This document shows, in pieces, positions 29,680-40,954 of a stretch of DNA of 64,000 nt. Origin of the DNA: Mesodorylaimus sp. YZB2_4 (taxonomy: Eukaryota > Nematoda > Enoplea > Dorylaimida > Dorylaimidae); the NCBI GenBank assembly GCA_030248295.1, contig JASANH010000220.1, forward strand, positions 825,998 through 889,997. The letters are read 5' to 3'. Position 1 is the first letter of the stretch; each line of letters starts with the position of its first letter. The position numbers and the translations under genes were made by a program. The notes beneath the pieces were generated by a model. The model did no database searches and was not told where the DNA came from. It saw only the letters and a list, made by a program, of their open reading frames with translations.

Positions 29680-32125
29680 CTTTTATGACAAGCCTGTCAC
29701 GTGACTTTATTCTAGCCAACCAGACACCAGACACTAGTCTCGTCCAATCGGTGCTGAGGTAGGCAGAAACTCACGCTGTCACTTTACACCGTTCACACAC
29801 TTTACATTGTGCAAATAGTGCAGGGGAAAAGACACGACGGAGTCATAATTGAAAATTGCGCGGGCACGAGCGGTCGGATTGTGAAACATTGATAACTTTC
29901 TACGAAATCGAGAAGATGGAGGCGGCCTTATCAGGAGAACCCGAAAAGCGAGTCAAGTTCAGTAAGTCGACCTCCTTTTTTGTCGCAAAGTTTCAGTTCG
30001 ATCCATCATGTTTTTAGCGATGCGTCGTGACGCAGCCACGCCCATGCTTGCGGCGCCGATGTTCAAGGACCTCGACCAGTTTCGAGAATCGGTGGCCGAT
30101 TTCTCGTTGAAACTCTACTTCGGTGTGCAGAAGGACCCCGCGACGAACGTGCTCGTCGCGCCGTGCTTGGCCGCCATGCCGCTGCTGCCGTTGTTCACGA
30201 TAGCCGAGGGAGAAACGAAGGCCGAAATCAAGGTGAGTCCGCGGATGCCTCGTGGAATATTTTCGATTGAATTATGCAATCTCGTTTCAGAGGGCCCTGG
30301 GCCTGGTCGACTGGGACAACGACAGCTTGCATTCCCGATTTTCGAACGTCTATTATCGCTTGAGCCAGAACGGCCGTCGTCACGATCAATGGCGCCCGCA
30401 CGGAATCAAATACTGGGACCTGCACCCAGTCAGCCTGCTGCTGATGAAAAGGTCGCTGATGCCGGAGAGCGGCGAGTGGGATCAAAATCTGGCCATCAAG
30501 TTCAAGTGCTTCGAAAATGTTCTGCACGGAGTGCGCTTTCTCGACGGATTCAATAATTCACAGCTGAGCGAACTGGACAGATTCATCGAGAAGGAAACCA
30601 ACGGCGCATTTTTGACATCTAATCTGGATGAGCAAGTAAGTCAACTTTCTTGCGCGCAACTGTGGGTCCTCTCGACCGTAATTATGTTGCCGCAGCCGCA
30701 AACCAACTTGGCCATGTTGAGTGCCATCGACTACAGCACCATGTTCATCAACGGCACTCGTTTCGACCAAGTGCAATCTCGCAAGTTCTACTCGAATCCT
30801 CAGGACGACGAGTCGGGTGTCGTGTGCGACTTCATTTGCAACGAGACGATCCGAGAGTACGCCGAGAGCGACGAGTGGCAGGTGCTCGGGATCGAATGCT
30901 GCTGGGGGAATCTGACATTCTACGTGTTCCTACCCAAGAGCAAAGAGCAGTTCGGCAATGCGGAAAAGAAATTGACGGGCAAATTGTTGACGGAATTGCT
31001 GGAGGCGGCCGCTCTGCACCGCGTCCACAAGAAGTACGTGGTCAAGGTAAGGAAACCCATCCGACATTAGTTGGTCAAGACTTTAATAAGGTCTTCGATT
31101 TTAGTACGAAATTCCCCAGTTTAGCTTGCGCCAGTCGCACGATCTGACGGGCGTGTTTCGAGACGAGATGGAAATGAAGTCGCTGTTCGACGATTCGATC
31201 AATCTGAATGCGATTCGTACCCCCCGCGTCGAGAAGCCGTCCCCCATGGGTCCTGTCAGCCAGTTCGTCAGCCTGACTGTGAGTCGAAAGAGAACGCTGA
31301 CCTGCCGAGTCTTTAACGGATGTCGCGTCGCTTCCAGGTGGCAAAAGACAAGCGAGGAGAAATCAACCGATTCGCTCGACCACCGAGGGACGCCGTCGAG
31401 ATTGCTGGCTACAATCGAGTCGAGTTCATCGCCAACCGGCCATTCTTCTTCGTCGTCTACGACTACCGCGCTCAAATCTTCTTGTACATGGGGCGTTTGT
31501 GCCAATGGTATTAGCCCGAGCCGACTGCGGGGACCTGCTGCGTCGATTATGTGATGATGTCTCTTTTTCTACTGTTTCTTTAGAAGTGCGCAGCTAAGAT
31601 GTATTCAGAGTCATCAAACTATTCGCTGATGTGTGTACCGTGAGTAGCGTGATTAACCGTAGCCGTCAAATACAACAGGGAGCCTGTGGTGACAGAATCT
31701 GGTCGCATGGAGGTCCTGTCCCGAGCAGAAAGCGAAAGTTTCTCATTCAGCTCATGATGATCTCGTCTTTGTAGATGGAAACTTGATCGAGAGCAGACGC
31801 TAGCAGTGAAACTTCGAGAGTCCTTCCATGTTTTTGGGTGAGTGTAGCAGCCACGTTTATGTATGCTGTGTCATCGATCTGTGGGACAAGCTGGGCTGGA
31901 AATTAATTTTCAGTGCTGTTCATGGGGGGGGGGGGGGGGAAATCTTGGAACCCTATTGGATGGCAGATTTTTTTAGCCAGATCTTCCATCAGTCGTTGTG
32001 CCCCCAAACATCCTGAGGCTGTGGAAATGGCTTCTTGATACAATTATAATGAAGTTGACTGTGATCTTTGGTCTGGTGCCATAATCTTGTGTATGATCAG
32101 TTACTTAGGAGCAGAAAAAACCAAG
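29680..32125. repeat. Inverted duplication, arm B
   Basis: Reverse-complement partner of 18775-21220. It contains serpin copy B and a decayed partner of the 18836 frame. A G run near 31924-31939 is about 16 long; the corresponding run in arm A is about six. Confidence 0.9.
29916..31514 (+). CDS. Intracellular serpin, copy B
   Basis: The six exons run from the ATG at 29916. Exon 1 ends before gtaagt at about 29961; exon 2 starts with CGATGCGTCG after tttttag near 30017. Later joins are EIK|RALG, LDEQ|PQTN, YVVK|YEIPQ and VSLT|VAKDK, and the stop is at 31512. The predicted product is about 420 residues, usual for a serpin. There is no secretion signal, so it probably acts in the cytosol or nucleus. 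The family fold marks and the non-canonical reactive loop are as in copy A. The short introns are conserved base for base between the copies, which shows a recent duplication or ongoing gene conversion. Confidence 0.85.
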
Positions 32126-32641
32126 CCCACAGTCAGTGAATGACGGAATCCATTTCTTCTTTTACGTCATTGATTAACGTTGGCTGAGTGGCCTCGGGAA
32201 ATCTTCAATATTAATGATAAAAGTGGCAACAGAAGAACGCATTAGCCAGGAAATCAACACTGTTATTATAAGCTTCTTGTGGACAAGTGAGGTCTCTCAA
32301 TCGAGATGTATACATGATATGGGTGGGTGCAGTTTTTTCTGTTTGCCTCCCGCGATGCATATACAGAAAGGATTGTCCCCGGTTTCGTCATGCCTTAGCA
32401 GTGAGTATGAAACTGAGCTTGTTATTAATTGCGACTGAGTTATTTGGTTTTGGCCTTCTCCATTTCCTTTTCTGACTCCTTCGGCCGATAAAATCGAGCC
32501 CCTATTCGTATCTTGGGCCGGTTTTTGTCGTTTCTCGAAGACGTCGGTGACTGGTTCTGAGAACACAGTCGAAGTGGTAAGTTCAATCGAGAAGCTCCAG
32601 CAAGGCCATTTCCACAGTACAGTCGCCCGTGCTGAAGAAGC
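32126..32641. other. Upstream region of neuropeptide gene
   Basis: Between arm B and the neuropeptide ATG. No gene or repeat is supported. Confidence 0.35.
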
Positions 32642-33610
32642 ATGGCTGCCTTTAATCTCTTCTCGACATGCATGGCCACCGTAGTCCTCATCATTCTGTC
32701 CACGTGCATGCAATTCGTTGATGCCCGATCAGCTGGAGCTCATTGGACGCACGGCACACTAATGAGAGATGGTAAGGATGACGCATAAATGCTTTGGGGA
32801 TCTACAGTATTTCAAATACTTTTTCTATGAATGCTTGTTCACGTTTTGCCTGATTTTTGTCCCTTGTGTGGACCTGAGATAGAATAAAACTGATGGTATA
32901 CCCAGAGGGGCCCATGTGCTTTGTGGGAAACACTTGGAAACGTGGGAACATGCAGGCGCACGCGATGGCTTGAAGACCAACGTGGAGCATGTGGTTGCTG
33001 GGCCCATGGACTTGCATGAGTCGCATGATGGAATGGCTTACTTTCAATTAGGCCTACTCTAATTGTAAGATGGGTGATGAGAGGGTGAGGAGGAAAAGCA
33101 GAAAAAGGGTGTGCTAATCCATATTTCTGACAGACAGACAGACTGATTGTAGATCAGTTCGCCAAGGTCAAGTTGCTCATTTGTGATATCACCTTGAGGT
33201 TGCGACAGAGAAACCTGGCAGGCCACACCACATAATAAGGTCAAGCCTGCCGTGGAGCCGATAGGTTGCACTGTCAAAATGCCTTTTTGTCAGATTCGGC
33301 CTCTTGTCAGTCGACTACAGCAGTCCTCATAATATTCAATCCTACCCACTAGCTCTGCCCTACCCGTTCGCCTACACAGGTTGTGATTTCCATTTCAGCT
33401 ACAGTCTTTTGACTTTTAGCTCTCGAAGATCCACGTTTGGATTTGGACGGGCTGGCAGCGGAAGCAAGACGAGATGCTCCAATGCCGTCATACAATATGA
33501 ACAATTTGGATTATTGGATACGGGCACGAAAGGGCTTGTCAGCCAACGAGCTCCTAGGAAACCAGAAGAAAGCACCGGACTGGAACAGCTTGGGTTGGAC
33601 CTGGGGCTGA
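32642..33610 (+). CDS. Neuropeptide precursor, W(X6)W-amide type
   Basis: Two exons, 32642-32771 and 33420-33610, join in phase for 106 residues. The first encodes a signal peptide (MAAFNLFSTCMATVVLIILS...VDA). The second ends in a KK cleavage site followed by APDWNSLGWTWG and the stop codon. Cleavage at KK and amidation through the final Gly would give a 11-residue peptide with W, six residues, then W-amide, the mark of myoinhibitory/allatostatin B peptides. The WN.LGW.W core is closest, from memory, to the nematode NLP-42 peptides. A second possible product (DAPMPSYNMNNLDYWI) lies between RR and RARKG. One copy of the peptide per precursor is unusual for MIP genes, which usually carry many. 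The intron donor and acceptor are canonical. Confidence 0.65.
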
Positions 33611-34232
33611 TCCATATTTTTATTTGCTAAGAAAAAATCTGAAATGTGGCCGGGTAGATACATATCCAATTTTTCCTATGTAACCCGTCAATGTCCAAAG
33701 ATACATAACTCACGGCTGAAAAATGAAACAGTAAACGAAACGGGAAAAGTGCAAGGATCGGGAAAACGATACGTGCAATACAGTATGTGTGCGTAAGAAT
33801 TAGTGGCACTGACAGCAGCGAAAGTAGGTGGCCCCTGCCAGCACTTACAGAGCGAAAACAAAGCTTGGAATGCACAGTCGGTCACCAGATGTCGCAGTGA
33901 CCCTTCACCTATGTACCACCAGCTGATAAGCGCTGCGTCCGCCCCCATAGAAGTGCAAAGCGTCTCACTATTTGCGAACAATGCATTTTAGAGAATTGAT
34001 CCGCTGTCAGCAGAGTTGCCTAATGCAAGTCTAAATATGCCTGGAAAGCCCCAAATGGTTTCCTTATCTCGCATACTTCTCATAGTGGAAGGCTAGACTC
34101 CCTTTACGCCTAAATACGCGCGCCAAAGTTTCTTTCATGGAGTGATAAACAAACTAAGAAGCTCAGCGATTAGCACGTGCTCCTTATCAGTGAATCTTTC
34201 GCTGCTTGGCTGGAAACTCATCTCTTTATGAG
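33611..34232. other. Intergenic stretch, nothing seen
   Basis: Only short frames without support lie between the neuropeptide gene and the TATA box of the ML gene. Confidence 0.4.
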
Positions 34233-34240
34233 TATATAAA
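34233..34240 (+). promoter_or_regulatory. TATA box of ML gene 1
   Basis: TATATAAA stands 73 bases before the ATG at 34313. This spacing allows a start near 34265 and a short leader. Confidence 0.55.
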
Positions 34241-34312
34241 TGAAGAGAAAACGAAGTCAGCTCATACTGTACAGGCAGCAGACACCAGCAAAGACGGGTT
34301 TGAAGAAATTCG

Positions 34313-35333
34313 ATGAGAATGTCGACAAAAGTTTTGACCATCCTGGCTTTGGTGTGCATCGCCGCAGCTGTGGCTAAAGATTGTATTCCAGATCAGGCGG
34401 GAAAGCTGTATTACAAGACTCCTTGCGATGGTAAGCCGCGCTGGGAGAAAAAAGTCCACAGTATAGGAGCTCACGCGTTTGCGGGAAATGCTTCCGACAA
34501 TTTGTTTGACCCGTTTTGGACTTAAATACTCAAAGCTTTCTTAACCCACTTTAGCGGAGTCCCGTTTCTCTGTATCCAGCCAGCAGTACTAGCAGCGATT
34601 CAGGCTGACCTCAATTTTCCGGGCTTTCATTTTTATTTTTCTGATTGAAACGTCACGAATAATGCTAGCAAGCACCAGTGGTGTGGTAAAATCGCTGCTT
34701 TGATCACGTGACACAGCAAGTCGCGATGGTGTCGATTCGCCTTTCAAAAAAGTGCGTTTATGATCTTCGATATTTTAGGCCAAAAATTCGATAATCGAAT
34801 CACGGTCACCAACCTTAAGTTCACCCAGAATGGTCAAGATGTCGATGTCGCTGGGGGACTGGACCTGTCGACTGATATCGATATGAAAATAGATTTCAAC
34901 AATAACTATGGCGCTATCAGTAAACCACTTTTTGATGTCGCGCTTCGAATCTACACTCGCCTACCACTTGGCAGCTGCAAATGGATCGACATCCCAACCT
35001 TGGGATTCGCGTAAGTCCCCACACCCTCACCACCTTAACATGAACCACTTGGCTGTCTCTTTGCAGGAGCAACTTGGATCCATGCAAGATCACCCCAGAA
35101 TGCCACGTGGATAAGAATGAGACTTCGGTTACTGCTACAGTCAATCCCACAGCCATTGCTGGTCCTATCATCAGTGCTGTTATCACTGGGGTAAGTGGGT
35201 GGCAGGTGGTCCCTATCTTCGTTAGCTTCAAAGCATGGATTTTCAGGATTACTATTCTGCTGCTATCACCTACAAGGACGATCAAACTCCAATATCTTGT
35301 GTTTACGGACAGCTCAAGGTGATCAAGAAGTAG
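34313..35333 (+). CDS. ML-domain (MD-2/NPC2-like) secreted lipid-binding protein 1
   Basis: Four exons, 34313-34430, 34779-35010, 35067-35190 and 35247-35333, join in phase for 186 residues. A signal peptide (VLTILALVCIAAAVA) precedes the mature protein, whose Cys set (DCIPDQ, PCDG, GSCKW, DPCKITPEC, SCVYGQ) fits the ML fold. Such proteins bind sterols or other lipids in a cavity between two beta sheets; NPC2 and mite group 2 allergens are examples. The DVALRIYTRLPLGSC strand and the closing CVYGQLKVIKK strand are also typical. It is paired with the gene at 40955-42245. An AATAAA at 35487 may end the transcript. Confidence 0.82.
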
Positions 35334-35817
35334 TGAATGATGTCCCGAATGTATGTCCTGCATTATGAAGGGTATATACTGATGGAACCAGTCATCAATT
35401 GTAAGACGTTCGCAATGTCATATTAGTGATTGACACTATTATCAACCTGTATCAAATCATGGATTCATTTAGATCAGATCACTGAAAATAAACTACCATG
35501 AAACTAAAGAATATCTGGCACCTACTCGTATATTACTGTGTATACACAGTACCATGCATGGGCTAATCGCGCTGGTTACCATATACGTATTATCACAATG
35601 GTCGTCTACCCATATCATATCTAAGCATCTGACCCTTTAAAGCACTTGTCACGTAGCCTCCGAGCGGTACTCGTATACTGTACCGCTGTCACTGAATCTT
35701 GATTCGGTATTGTATCGATATGATTGGAAGACAGCAATTATGGTAGGGATTTGATCACTAAAAAGGGCCGTCATTGCACTGAATCAGCACAGGATTACGA
35801 TCGCAATTAAAAATTAC
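35334..35817. other. Convergent intergenic gap
   Basis: Region between the ends of ML gene 1 and the dermatopontin-like gene. It has the AATAAA at 35487 and nothing else evident. Confidence 0.4.
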
Positions 35818-38800
35818 TCACGTCGTCGTGATATAAAAGCTTTGAATCCTCTTTTGCCCACTGGCGGAAACAGTTTGACTTTGACCACCTTTCTTGAAAA
35901 TCGTAGTTGGTTCGTCTTCGTCAGGACTGGCAGACCAGTTTGAACCTTCGCAACAAGCGAATGCGTAACGCCGTTTTGGAGCCTTGCTTCGATTGAACAA
36001 TCCGTAGAAGCCGCATAGTGTTTCATTATCGTGGCAAAAAATAGTGTCGGTTTGATTGACGCGAACAAACCTGGTAACGCGTTTTTTCACCGCTTTCTGC
36101 AAAGAGAACTTCAGTTTTTATCTTGGAATTGAATTCTCTGCTTTGCGTTTTGTGGTTTTGCGATGGTTTTCATGCCTACTTGAGTTCTGATCAAGGGATA
36201 CTCGATGTACAGTAAATTAAGTGCTGTTGCGGAGATCCGCCATATCAATTGTTTGGGCGTTAGATGCAGCACTTTGATACTCATGTAGCTGTTTCTCTAT
36301 CCCTGGGAGATCATAACCGTCTTCTAGACTAACCCTTCCAAACTAGCACGAATCCCAAACTACACTAGCTCAACTGTCCGCGTCACTTTCTTGCTTTTCC
36401 AACTGAACTAAAGTTGGTGCTGTTCATATTAACTATACATAAAAATCAGGTCCCAGCCTGAGAATCCTCAATCCCACATGATCTAACCAACAAGTACCGC
36501 ACGTGGTGTCAGGCGCAGAATATATAATATACGCACAGTAGGTGGCCCAGGACAGTACCCTATCAAAGGCCGATACATGCCGGCATAATTAGCAGCCAGG
36601 CACTGGGCGCATACGATGTCAAACGGACTGGACGCGGGCCTGCGATAAATGGCGTCGATTTAGATGTCCACTTGACATCAGCACCAGCTTTTAAGAATCT
36701 CTTGTAAAAAAATGCTGTACAGTATCTGATATTCACTACCATAAATATTTGAGCTTTTATAATTTGCCGGACAAATTATTGCTTCAAATAGGTTAGAGGC
36801 GGGAAAGCTATTTGAAGTGGGAAACTAAAATTTGCAGCGCATTTCGCATTCAAATTTTATCAAGAACTAATTACGCCCAAAATCAGCCGCAACTTGACCG
36901 TTTTCTTTACTCTCTTCTCCATTAAACGTATCACGGCAGGGTAGAGTGTTTATGGGGTGGGCTGCAGTCGCAGCGCAGCCTACAGTAATTGTCCCACACT
37001 ATACGGGGAGGCTATTGGAGCGAAGTGTACTCGTAACCTTCTCACCCTTCCAAAGATTGCTTAGAACAAAAGCAACAGAAGAAATGCGTCCCTTCACCCT
37101 CGAGTGCGCAAAAGCTTTGGTGATGTGGTAAAACATGAACAGAACCCAATGCCCGTCCTGCGTACCTGCCTGTTTTGCATGGCAGGTGTCACATGGCACG
37201 GAAGAAGCATAGTTCCAATTGCCCCTAATCCAAGGTTTATAATTGATAGGCACTACGGCCAGACCTTGCTTTGCGAAGAGACCATAGCGGTTAGCAGCAA
37301 TTCGTGTTCCTACTCAACTCCTGCTTACGAGAGAGATGCATAAATCTGGCGATGCCCGCAAAAGGTCTCGCCAGACGTAGCACATACTTACAACAGGCCT
37401 AACAGACTGCCTGTAAACCATTCTGAGGGCACACTAATCTGGTTTTACACCAGCAGCCTTACCTGGCTCTCATCAGTCACAGAATTGCATGACATTCGAA
37501 ACAAAATATCCTCGCCATCAATTCCTCCCACATAACGAGTTTCCAATTTATCGAATGCATGATTCGGGACTTCGCAATCGATTTGAAACGACTGGCCGTA
37601 TTCTGTCTCTTCATCTTTAGCAACCCGTTGCAACTGGCTGAACTTTTGGGGAGGGATACTTTTGTAAGTAACGCTGTCTTTTCCAGCATTGTTAATGGTC
37701 TCCAACTCTTCGTCACTAATTGCAACATTGTCTTTTCGCTTGAAGCCAGGGTCGTTATAGCAGTCTAAGAGAGAAAAAAGTCAGATTAATGCACAGTACT
37801 GTACAAGGGGTTTAGAATTTTGTGCATGTGTGATAACGTTATTTGCCTCCTCAACCTAAAAAAAAGTCCAGTCATTAAGTGAGTTCTGTTCCAATACCAG
37901 TGCTGAATTAGTGCGATATATTCATTCGGATACGTCAAAACAGCGTAATCGCTCCTTTGAAATCAATATACACATGTCCAGCCTTGAATGCAAACGCCTG
38001 GTTTTCACTCATCGCCTTGTCATTAATTTGTTTTTAGGTGTCCGTGTCCTAACGATAAGATTGGGCGGGACCAGTTTTCTGTTTCTCAACAAAAATTTTC
38101 ACGTCAGGTTGTTTGTAAGTCGCGTAAGTCGCGTATTTGTGTTCTATCGGCAGCAAAAGCTAAGATTTAGGTGGACGAACGGAAAGGTACAATAACTTGC
38201 CGTGAGGTGTAGACCACTAGGGGAAAAAGTTGGCTTACACGACTCATATTTGGCACCATCCAAGGCTAGAGCACAGAATACCACGGTCAATTTGCCCCTG
38301 GATACACTGAAGCTAGAAAGCACGTATCGTGGGCACCCGCTCTTCGGTTGCACGGGGTCGCGTAAGCCAGTTACGGCAACTGCGGCTACACTCTCTGGGC
38401 CCACTGTCCTACAACCGAGTGACTCGTCCAAATGACTATTTGCAGGTTTGCAGCAGCGAAGACGTAACCTGGAAAGGAAAGAGAGAGATCCTTAACCTTA
38501 GGTTTGCAGAGATAAACTATGCTTACATTCTGTAGCTTTTCTCAAACGTTCCTAAAAACCCGTTAATATACTCATCAGTTTTACAATCTGAATTCTCTTC
38601 CGATGTCAAAGCATTATTCTGCAGTCGAAAAGCTTCGCCATATCGACATCGCGGCTCGTCAATGATCTGCGAAAAATCTAGGTCATTGTCACGAGGTACA
38701 TGATACAGTATATCATGTGACTCACTGGTACGGGGTCTCCTGGTCCGCCAATACTACGACAGAAAATACTCAATTCCCAATCAGCCGTCCCATTTGACGA

Positions 38801-38971
38801 GACAAACTTTTTGTACACCAGACCAGATACAGTTTCGGTTGGTAAACATTTCAAATCAAAATTTTGGAATGCCTTATTTGTCAAAACTCCCCCGTCCGCC
38901 TCCGCTCGCTGAATGAATAATACAGTCACAATCAATACAGAGTAGATCAGAGACCACACACACAGCCGCAT
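35818..38971 (-). CDS. Two-domain dermatopontin-like secreted protein
   Basis: Five exons, 38971-38726, 38666-38527, 38468-38239, 37764-37463 and 36096-35818, join in phase for 398 residues. A signal peptide (LIYSVLIVTVLFIQRAEA) is followed by a first domain: FDLKCLPTETVSGL...ELSIFC, then CKTDEYINGF...MLRLRCCK. After a Cys-bearing extension (CRTVGPE, CPRYVLSSFS, VVFCALA, KYES) comes a second: FQIDCEVP...ILFRMSC and IFCHDNETLCGFYG...YAFACC. The alternation F.F.C......I.GI then R.F.F.CC is the dermatopontin pattern. The extension after the first domain recurs in the gene at 45606. It probably belongs to the extracellular matrix or cuticle. Family membership rests on pattern, not on a search. 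Confidence 0.68.
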
Positions 38972-40954
38972 GTCATTTGAGAGGAAGCGTTGAGAATTAC
39001 GTTAAATTCCAGACAAAAATCCAACTTTTCCGGAAACGAAAGTAATCAGACCAAAATAGTCACCAGCTCGGCGTGCGTAATCAACTTGTTCATGGCGGCC
39101 TCATATTCTCACGGCGGGTTCGGCAAAAGACACGTTTGCGCTTTCAGACGGCAGCTACTCACCTTGTATGGCGAGGAGCAAGATGACGTGTTGCCTGAAG
39201 GCGACTCACAAATTTCAAAAGGACTTACACTTATTGATACGCGGAGGCATAAATAGTAGATTCAGAAAGAGATGAACTTTAAAAGGCTGGGACGAGAAAG
39301 CCAGCAAACTCGATATTTGGGCAAAGTAGAGACGGAAAAAATCCACTCTGCGTGATGATGAAGGAATATGGAAATGCCTACACTCTTCATAGAGAACTTG
39401 TTGAGGCGACCTTTTTTGATACAGGTTGGCGTCGAATATGCTCGTGAGCCAACTTCAACAAGGTACAATAGACGGGAACTAGTTCTGTAAAATAGAGGAG
39501 ACTTTTTCACGGCGCGGATACAACATTAATTCACGACGAATGACGTGAAAGTGGTGGCAGTAATCACGCGGACCCGAGTAGGCGGAAGAGGTTGATTTGG
39601 AAGTGATTGACCTGATGCCATGCGATACACAGTTTATGCGGGTCGCTGCAAGGCCAGCGTTAAATTTTTTATTGGCCTTGATCGTTGGAGCATACCAGTT
39701 TAAAGCACTATCATTGAAATTTGTAGGGATATCTTGGCGCATACGTATCCAGTAAAATTCAATTTCATACAGTCGCTTTGAGGATTAGCGACGAGGTTAC
39801 TCTTTACTCGTTGTCTGCCTGGCTGACTCGTAATACCATAAATACCTCCTTCATAAATTATATCGACTGTAGAATTGTAGAAGTACCTCATTTTACCAGT
39901 CGCCATTCAGACCGACCTGTGGGTGTGATCGTACGGCGCTCGTGCTGTTGGCTGAGCTTAGGTTGAGGCTTACTCACTGTATTAAACCTACTCCCTCGCA
40001 TGGGTCGCAGAAATCATTGCCATCAGAAGGTTTTTCACCCTTATCTGGTTGGTTGGCACTGGTGCAATGACCCCCAGCCACTTCACCCCTTGGTAACATT
40101 GGGCCGCTGCAAGGGCTGTTGTAGTAGTAGGCATGGAATATGCATGTACTATGCTCTCCGGCCAATTGGTGCACTGGTTCAGGGAACCGACCCCTCTCTC
40201 TCCTGCCAGGACCATCGCGAAACTGAGAGCGAGATCGAGGTCGAGCCCCCCGATTTGGTTTGCAGGCATCGGTCTGAGTTCCTGGTCTGAACTTGCTCTA
40301 TGAGCACTTTTGTCTCAGGTCCGTCAGAACCCCTTTGACGGCGCGTGCGGCTGCTCCCCAAATTGTGACTCTATACGTGGCCCTTGTGGTGACAGTAAAC
40401 TATAGCACGAGGTGTCTGTGGACTGCGTTGGACTGTTCCTGTGGCTTGAGCCATCCTCTGGTCAGCCCTAGTCTGTCCTAGGGCGAGCCAAGGATTTCAC
40501 TGTGGCATTAAATACGGAGCACGCCTAGAGCGTTACATCGGACCTCGAGGCTGCATTCAGAACTAGGCACACTAGACATGAATGGCAACGCCGTATTTCG
40601 TCTTTCATTAGACTGCAATAGAATCTTTTAAAAATCATGGAAGAAAGAGAAATGAGGAATGAAATCGTAGGCGTATACTGCGATAATACGGATACAGTTG
40701 TCAGCATGATTAGCCTATGCATATGTACAGTTCACATAACTTAATATATGAGTAGATGCTAGTTAAAATAGTTCTAGATCTGGCTTACTTTTTCAGTGAT
40801 CTGATCAGAATAAATTTATGATTTGAAGCAGATCGTCATGAGTGTCACTTAACCAGACATTGTATGCATCTTACGACAGATAACTGGTTTTATTTGTGCA
40901 CCCTTCATGATGCAGGTCATACACTTTGACATCATTGACATCATCTCTGACTCA
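38972..40954. other. Intergenic region with repeat R2 copy 2
   Basis: 40128-40502 (+) is the second copy of R2. Minus-strand frames at 39480-39900 hold INCVSHGIRSITS...HFHVI, faintly like half a dermatopontin domain. I could not build a gene from them. Confidence 0.4.

Noticed and set aside
37911-38195. Plus-strand frame as a gene
   Set aside because: It lies in an intron of the minus-strand dermatopontin-like gene and has no domain, splice or start support.
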